Source: CAZQKE01 sp964593865 (lineage in GTDB: Bacteria; Chloroflexota; Anaerolineae; JAAYZQ01). Taken from it: a DNA stretch of 38,578 nt. A model generated the notes under the pieces. That model was not told the origin of the DNA, searched no databases, and saw only the letters and a program-made list of their open reading frames with translations. Below are positions 33,567-38,578 of this stretch, in pieces. The stretch's first letter is position 1. Each line of letters starts with the position of its first letter. The position numbers and the translations under genes were made by a program. The stretch spans positions 1 through 38,578 of the forward strand of contig CAZQKE010000008.1 in assembly GCA_964593865.1 (NCBI GenBank), read 5' to 3'.

Positions 33567-36035
33567 ATGAACGAACACCGCGAACTCACCGCCGATGAAC
33601 TGTGGAACCCCTGCGACCCCGGCCTGTTTGATTTTGAGACAACTGCCACCTTGCCCGGTGATGTGACCATCATCGGCCAGGAGCGGGCCGTGCAGGCTAT
33701 TGACTTTGGCGTGGGAATCGCCAGCTTTGGGTTCAACATCTATGCCCTGGGCTATACCGGCACCGGACGGGCGACGACCATCCGCACCTTCCTCGACCGG
33801 GTGGCCGCCGAGCAGCCGGTCCCCCGCGATTGGATTTACGTCTACAACTTTGACGACCCACACCGCCCCAATGCCATCTCCCTGCCCCCCGGCGTCGCCG
33901 CCGAGCTCCGCCGTGATATGCAGGAGATGGTGAGCGACCTGCTGCGCGACATCCCCCGCGCCTTTGAGAGCGAGGATTATGCCAAGCAGCAGGAAGCGAT
34001 CCTGCAAGAAATGCAGGAAAGACGCAACGAGATGTTTGCCCGGCTGGAACAAAAAGTCAACGAGCGGGGCTTTACCTTGCTCAAGACGGCTATGGGCCTG
34101 GGCATTGCCCCCGTACTCAACGGACAGGTCCTTACGCCGGAGACCTACCAGCAACTGGACGACGAAACGCAGCGGGACATTGAAAGGCGGCAGCAGCTGC
34201 TCCAAAGCGAAGTGGCGGAAACGATGCGCAGCATCCGCGACCTGGAAAAGGCGACCAAACGCCGCCTCCGTGATTTTGACCGGGAGATCGCCAACGCGGT
34301 CGTAGGCCACCTGGTGGACGAGTTGCGGGCCAAATACGGTGACCTGCCCGAACTGCTCGCTTACCTGGACGCCGTCCAAAAAGACATCGTGGACAATGCC
34401 GAAAGCTTCAAGGCGACGGAGGAGGAAACAGGAGAAGGGCTGACGGCAGCCGTCCAGGGCAGCCAGCGGGAAGCATTGCTCAAGCGCTACCAGGTGAACG
34501 TCATCGTGGACAACGGCCAACAGCACGGCGCGCCCGTCGTCTTTGAACCCAACCCGACCTACGGCAACCTGATCGGGCGCATCGAGCACCGGGCCGAATT
34601 CGGGGCGTTGGTCACCGATTTCACCATGATCAAAGCCGGTTGCCTGCATCGGGCCAACGGCGGCTATTTGGTGGTCGAGATGAACGGCCTGCTGGCCAAC
34701 CCCTTGGCCTGGGATGCCCTCAAACGCTCCATCAAGAACCGTCAAATCCGCACGGAGGAGATGGGGGCGCAGCTGCAACTCATCTCCACGGTGACGCTGG
34801 AGCCGGAGCCGATCCCCCTGGAGGTCAAGGTCGTCCTCATCGGCGACCCGTTGACCTACTATTTGCTGTACGAATTTGACGAGGACTTTCGCAAACTGTT
34901 CAAGGTCCAGGCCGATTTCGGCACCGAGTTTGACCGCACGCCCGAAACTTGTCGCCATTATGCCCACTTTATCGCCGCCCGCTGCCGGGAGGAGGGGTTG
35001 CTCCCCTTTGAGCGGGAGGCGGTAGCGCGGGTGGTCGAATACGGTTCTTGGTTGGCCGGAGACCAACGTAAGCTGAGCACCCGCTTTGGCGAGATCGCCG
35101 ACCTGGTCCGCGAAGCCAGCTTCTGGGCCAGGCGGGCCGGGCGAGAGCGCACCACCGCCGCCGATGTCCAAAAGGCCGTTGAACAGAAAATCTACCGCGC
35201 CAACCGGGCCGAGGAACAGATCCAAGAAATGATTGACGACGGCACGATCCGGGTAGATGTGACCGGCGAGGCGGTGGGCCAGGTGAACGGCCTATCGGTG
35301 CTTTCCCTGGGCAACTATAGCTTCGGCAAGCCGTCGCGCATCACGGCCCGCACCTACACCGGGCGGGAAGGGGTCGTCGCCCTGGAGCGGGAAGCCAAAC
35401 TGAGCGGTAACATCTATGACAAAGGGGTGCTGACCCTCAACGGCTACCTGGGTGGCAAATATGCCGCCAACGCCCCTTTGAGCTTCTCGGCCACCCTCTC
35501 TTTTGAACAGATGTACGAAAGCATAGACGGGGATAGTGCCAGCTCCACGGAGCTGTACGCTCTCCTCAGCAGCTTGAGCGGGCTACCCCTCAAGCAAGGG
35601 ATCGCCGTCACCGGCTCGGTGGATCAGCAGGGCAACATTCAACCCATCGGCGGGGTCAACGAAAAGATTGAAGGCTTTTTCCTGACCTGCAAGAACCGGG
35701 GCCTGACCGGCGACCAGGGGGTGATCATCCCGGCGGCCAATGTCGTCAACCTGATGCTCCGCGCCGAGGTGCGCCAAGCCGTCGCCGAGGGGAAATTTCA
35801 CATCTATCCCATCCACACGGTGGATGAAGGCATTGAGATCCTCACCGGTGTCCCTGCGGGGGAGCTGCAAGAGGATGGGACCTACCCCCCCGATTCGGTC
35901 CACGGCCGGGTGCTGGCCCGCCTGCAAGAACTGGCGGAAAACCTCAAGAGCAAGGATAAAGATGAGGCGGAGGATGAGGAGCAGAACCCGGGCGATCCGG
36001 AGGAGGATAAACCGTCGGAGGAACCGGAAGCATAG
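33567..36035 (+). CDS. LonC-type Lon-like serine protease (S16 family)
   Basis: The 822-residue product has an AAA-like N-terminal half and a C-terminal Lon protease domain. The Ser-Lys dyad is clear: S657 in DGDSASSTEL and K700 in PIGGVNEK. The P-loop is degenerate, GYTGTGRAT (62-70) with Arg for the essential Lys, and the Walker B position reads LVVEMN. LonC enzymes such as the Meiothermus one degrade unfolded protein without ATP, and this fits. A coiled-coil-rich insert spans about 115-290. The last 30 residues are acidic (Glu/Asp/Lys/Pro). ATG 33567 is chosen because TTGAGGG is nine bases upstream; ATG 33558 abuts it. Cytosolic quality control is the likely role. Confidence 0.92.
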   Translation: MNEHRELTADELWNPCDPGLFDFETTATLPGDVTIIGQERAVQAIDFGVGIASFGFNIYALGYTGTGRATTIRTFLDRVAAEQPVPRDWIYVYNFDDPHRPNAISLPPGVAAELRRDMQEMVSDLLRDIPRAFESEDYAKQQEAILQEMQERRNEMFARLEQKVNERGFTLLKTAMGLGIAPVLNGQVLTPETYQQLDDETQRDIERRQQLLQSEVAETMRSIRDLEKATKRRLRDFDREIANAVVGHLVDELRAKYGDLPELLAYLDAVQKDIVDNAESFKATEEETGEGLTAAVQGSQREALLKRYQVNVIVDNGQQHGAPVVFEPNPTYGNLIGRIEHRAEFGALVTDFTMIKAGCLHRANGGYLVVEMNGLLANPLAWDALKRSIKNRQIRTEEMGAQLQLISTVTLEPEPIPLEVKVVLIGDPLTYYLLYEFDEDFRKLFKVQADFGTEFDRTPETCRHYAHFIAARCREEGLLPFEREAVARVVEYGSWLAGDQRKLSTRFGEIADLVREASFWARRAGRERTTAADVQKAVEQKIYRANRAEEQIQEMIDDGTIRVDVTGEAVGQVNGLSVLSLGNYSFGKPSRITARTYTGREGVVALEREAKLSGNIYDKGVLTLNGYLGGKYAANAPLSFSATLSFEQMYESIDGDSASSTELYALLSSLSGLPLKQGIAVTGSVDQQGNIQPIGGVNEKIEGFFLTCKNRGLTGDQGVIIPAANVVNLMLRAEVRQAVAEGKFHIYPIHTVDEGIEILTGVPAGELQEDGTYPPDSVHGRVLARLQELAENLKSKDKDEAEDEEQNPGDPEEDKPSEEPEA

Positions 36036-36057
36036 CGCACCTCCTCCGAAAATCGCG

Positions 36058-36235
36058 GTTGGAACCGCCAAGACGAAGAGCGCAAAGTTTTCTTCTTTCC
36101 TTTGCGCCCTTTGCGCCTTTGCGGTTCAAATCCCCGGAACCGCCAAAGCGGGCCGTCCACGAAGCGGGCGCGAATACACGAATGCACGAATACGCCCGGC
36201 TCCAGGCCCAAAGGGAGCGACTTGAGTCGCCGCTT
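36058..36235 (-). repeat. Interspersed palindromic repeat, full copy 2 (inverted relative to copy 1)
   Basis: On the minus strand it repeats copy 1 over its full length: AAGCGG edge, CCCTTTGGGCCTGGAGCCGG, the ATTCG block, then the imperfect palindrome. GCGCAAAG (36080-36087) pairs exactly with CTTTGCGC (36100-36107). The AAGCGG edge overlaps the TAA stop of the GH13 gene. It also lies 22 bases after the Lon-like gene's stop. Confidence 0.85.
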
Positions 36236-37895
36236 ACCCGGCGCCGGGAGGGGAAAGGCCCAGCCAACGGAACTGATGGCGGGCCAGGGCCAGCGCATAG
36301 GGAGCCGATGTCACAGGGGGGAGTTCCGCACCGCCGAACAGGTCGCGGGGTCGGGCGGAGGTCCAATCGCCCAGGTCCAGGGCCACCTGCCGGGGTTCGG
36401 GTGAGAGGTTGTGGACGACCAGGATCGTTTCCTCACCATAGGAGCGCAAATAGGCCAGAATGGCCGGATCGGGCGGCGTCAGGAACCGGATCGCGCCCCG
36501 GCCGAAGGCGGGGTGCGCTTTGCGCACCCGGATCATCTCCCGCAGGCGGTTCAGCAGGGAGGCGGGATCGGCCTGTTGGGCCTGGACGTTGACGCGCCGG
36601 TAGCCGTAGGTTTCGTCGTCAATGAGGGGGGCGTAGAGCTTATCCGGCGCGGCGGTGGAGAACCCGGCGTTGGGGCCGTCGTTCCATTGCATCGGCGTCC
36701 GTAGGCCATCCCGGTCCTCCAGCCAGATGTTGTCGCCCATGCCGATCTCATCGCCGTAGTAGAGCACGGGGGAGCCGGGCAGGGTCAGGAGCAGGGAATG
36801 GGCCAATTCAATCCGCGCTCGGTCGTTTTCCAGCAGGGGAGCCAGGCGGCGGCGGATGCCCAGGTTGAGGCGCATCCGGGGGTGGGGGGCGTACACATCC
36901 CACAGGAATTGCCGCTCCTCCTCCGTGACCATCTCCAGGGTTAGCTCATCGTGACAGCGGAGAAAGGTCGCCCACTGGCCGGTGGGGGGGATGGGCGGCG
37001 TGCGGGCCAGGATGTCCAGGATGGGCGTCCGGTCGGCGCGGGCCAGGGCCAGGTAGATGCGCGGCATCAGGGGGAAGTGAAAGTTCATCTGAAATTCGTC
37101 GGCATCCAGGTAGGGGCGCACATCCTCCGGCCACTGGTTGGCCTCGGAGAGTAGCAGCGTGCCGGGGGCGTACTCCTCTACAAAGGCCCGCAACCGCTTG
37201 AGATAGGCGTGGGTTTCGGGCAGGTTCTCGCAGTTGGTCCCCTCCCGCTCATAGAGATAGGGCACGGCATCCACCCGGAAGCCGTCTATGCCCTGGTCCA
37301 GCCAAAAGCGAACCACATTGAGCATCTCCTCCTGCACCGCCGGGTGATCGTAGTTCAGGTCGGGCTGGTGGTGGAAAAAGCGATGCCAATAAAACTGGCC
37401 CCGCAGCGGGTCCCAGGTCCAGTTGGAGGTTTCGTAGTCGAGAAAGATGATGCGGGCCTGCCGGTACTTTTGATCGGTGTCGCTCCAGACATACCAATCG
37501 CGGTATTTCTCGTGCTCCGGGTGATGGGGATCGCGGGAGGCCCGGAACCAGGGGTGCTGGTCGGATGTGTGGTTGGGGATCAGGTCCATGATGACCCGCA
37601 GCCCGCGCCGATGGGCCTCTGCCACCAGGGTTCGCAGATCGTCCACCGTGCCGTAATCGGGGTGGATGGCGTAGAAATCGCTCACGTCATAGCCATCGTC
37701 GCGCAGGGGGGAAGGGTACACGGGCAGCAGCCAGAGGCAATCCACCCCCAGGTCTTGCAGATAATCCAGTTTGCCGGTCAGCCCCGGCAGGTCACCGATG
37801 CCGTCCCCGTTGCCGTCGGCAAAAGCCCGGACAAAGACTTCGTAGAAAACGGCATCCTTGTACCACCATCTATTCCGTTGCCTGGGGGGGATCAT
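36234..37895 (-). CDS. treS: GH13 trehalose synthase / maltose glucosyltransferase type
   Basis: Intramolecularly converts maltose to trehalose, or acts as a closely related alpha-glucosidase. The 553-residue product fits TreS length. It begins MIPPRQRNRWWYKDAVFYEV and shows FADGNGDGIGDLPGLTGKLD, VMDLIPNHTS-type MDLIPNHTS (103-111), catalytic nucleophile D209 in GFRVDAVPYLYE, acid E251 in LLSEANQWP and D316 in RCHDELTL. YGDEIGMGDN and RTPMQWN are the typical TreS calcium-side loops. No maltokinase domain is fused. ATG 37895 overlaps the preceding stop (ATGA). The stop codon overlaps the edge of a repeat. Confidence 0.9.
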   Translation of the reverse strand: MIPPRQRNRWWYKDAVFYEVFVRAFADGNGDGIGDLPGLTGKLDYLQDLGVDCLWLLPVYPSPLRDDGYDVSDFYAIHPDYGTVDDLRTLVAEAHRRGLRVIMDLIPNHTSDQHPWFRASRDPHHPEHEKYRDWYVWSDTDQKYRQARIIFLDYETSNWTWDPLRGQFYWHRFFHHQPDLNYDHPAVQEEMLNVVRFWLDQGIDGFRVDAVPYLYEREGTNCENLPETHAYLKRLRAFVEEYAPGTLLLSEANQWPEDVRPYLDADEFQMNFHFPLMPRIYLALARADRTPILDILARTPPIPPTGQWATFLRCHDELTLEMVTEEERQFLWDVYAPHPRMRLNLGIRRRLAPLLENDRARIELAHSLLLTLPGSPVLYYGDEIGMGDNIWLEDRDGLRTPMQWNDGPNAGFSTAAPDKLYAPLIDDETYGYRRVNVQAQQADPASLLNRLREMIRVRKAHPAFGRGAIRFLTPPDPAILAYLRSYGEETILVVHNLSPEPRQVALDLGDWTSARPRDLFGGAELPPVTSAPYALALARHQFRWLGLSPPGAG

Positions 37896-38578
37896 TCCGT
37901 TTCGCCCTCGTGTTCTATGCGCCACTCGTCTATGCCGCGTTGCCGGGCGTCGAAACTCACGCCTATCAGCGTCAGCGGCCTGCCCTCCTGCCGGTAGCGG
38001 GCCAAGTACGCCCGTTCTCTGATCTGGGCCAGGGCTTCCTGGGCCGACCCGTCCAACTTGAACTCAAAGATATGGATCCGGTCCGGCATCTCGATCACGG
38101 CGTCTATCCGCCCCCGGCTGGTCCGCACCTCGGCATCAATCTCCAAGCCGATCAACTTGAAGATGAGATAGAAAATGGTCTGATAGTATTTTTCCTGCCT
38201 GATCTGAATGTCATAGGGGATATTGGCCAGGAGGGCGTCCAGGATCGCAAAGAACCGCTCCCAATCCCCATCCTGCAACGCCCGTACCAACCGGCCCAAA
38301 TAGTCGGTGACGAACGCCTTTTCCACCCCGCCGAATTCCCCCAGCAGGTAGGTCAAAAAGGCATACTTGACCTCATAGTTGGGGTAAGAAAGCCGATAGC
38401 GCCGCGTCTGGGGGTTGTACGCCTTGATGGTCAGGTAGCCGGTCTGGAAGAGCAGCGGGACAATATCCAGTTTCCCCAACTCGTAAGTGCTAAAGGCCAA
38501 TTCTTCCAGGTCCAGTTGCTCTAGCCGGGAAACCTCATAGTCCCGTGACCGGATCAGTTTGAGGAGGAAGGTGGGTGT
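37892..38578 (-). CDS. AAA-ATPase-like/PD-(D/E)XK nuclease family protein (DUF1703 type), 5' end cut by window
   Basis: The frame is open to base 38578, so the N-terminal ATPase-like part lies outside. The visible 228 residues start TPTFLLKLIRSRDYEVSRLE. They contain the ELAFSTYELGKLDIVPLLFQTGYLTIKAYN linker region in order, then a C-terminal nuclease-like core. There, YQTIFYLIFKLIGL, RGRIDAVIEMPD and IFEFKLDG give the D-xn-E-x-K pattern. The family is widespread in Bacteroidota, anaerobes and Chloroflexota. Its role is not established, but many copies per genome and ATPase plus nuclease parts suggest defence or mobile-element biology. Its stop overlaps the GH13 start, which makes an unexpected translational pair. 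Confidence 0.85.
   Translation of the reverse strand, partial: TPTFLLKLIRSRDYEVSRLEQLDLEELAFSTYELGKLDIVPLLFQTGYLTIKAYNPQTRRYRLSYPNYEVKYAFLTYLLGEFGGVEKAFVTDYLGRLVRALQDGDWERFFAILDALLANIPYDIQIRQEKYYQTIFYLIFKLIGLEIDAEVRTSRGRIDAVIEMPDRIHIFEFKLDGSAQEALAQIRERAYLARYRQEGRPLTLIGVSFDARQRGIDEWRIEHEGETE

Noticed and set aside
36120..36146. GCGGTTCAAATCCCCGGAAC resembles a tRNA T-arm
   Set aside because: No acceptor, D or anticodon arm can be built around it; it is part of the interspersed repeat.

Overview
The window is GC-rich, densely packed bacterial DNA that looks like a chromosome fragment from a Chloroflexota bacterium, probably Anaerolineae-like. This assignment is inference. It rests on gene content: a LonC-type Lon protease, a SpoIIIAA/Ycf45-like R3H ATPase, a lipoprotein with a long Thr/Pro/Glu/Ala linker, a GT39-like glycosyltransferase with C-terminal beta domains, and menaquinone-type methylation. 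There is no rRNA, tRNA, CRISPR array, transposase or phage gene that I can support. Several promoters match TTGACA-N17-TAtaaT closely, so ordinary housekeeping sigma control is likely.

Layout. 1-3646 (+) is the end of an exopolysaccharide locus: a GT4 glycosyltransferase cut by the window edge, two Wzz-type chain-length proteins, a small antitoxin-like protein and a CpsD-type tyrosine kinase. recO and a MazG-like pyrophosphohydrolase follow. 5051-10269 (+) is an S-adenosylmethionine recycling operon behind a clear SAM-I riboswitch with terminator: mtnA, a PfkB sugar/nucleoside kinase, ahcY and metK. Its larger gaps hold long RNA hairpins. 10357-11755 (+) is acetate kinase behind its own promoter and a structured attenuator leader that I cannot assign to a known class. 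11758-12004 holds a palindromic interspersed repeat, then a ConA-like protein and two flavodoxin-fold reductases (to 14039).

14150-17902 (-) is a four-gene unit: tandem GNAT-like protein, R3H ATPase, SCP2-like protein and alpha/beta hydrolase. 18061-23425 (-) is a peptide-uptake operon: lipoprotein, DppB-like permease carrying an SH3b-like insert, DppC-like permease and M20 amidohydrolase. Its ATPases are not in the window. 23670-30714 (-) is a seven-gene run: site-2 protease, HD protein, TyrA-like dehydrogenase, GT2, GT39-like giant, PPC-domain protein and menaquinone methyltransferase. 30924-33368 (-) is a protein with three cyclic-nucleotide-binding-like domains and two membrane/PH modules. 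It is divergent from a LonC-type protease (33567-36035, +). 36234-38578 (-) holds a trehalose-synthase-type GH13 enzyme and a truncated PD-(D/E)XK protein.

The most interesting features are not ordinary genes. They are the unassigned ackA leader with mutually exclusive hairpins, the nested hairpin between ahcY and metK, a set of phrase-like palindromic repeats each sitting at the 3' end of a gene, the CNB3-PH2 membrane protein, the SH3b-like insert in a peptide permease, and a TyrA homologue lacking the usual catalytic histidine.
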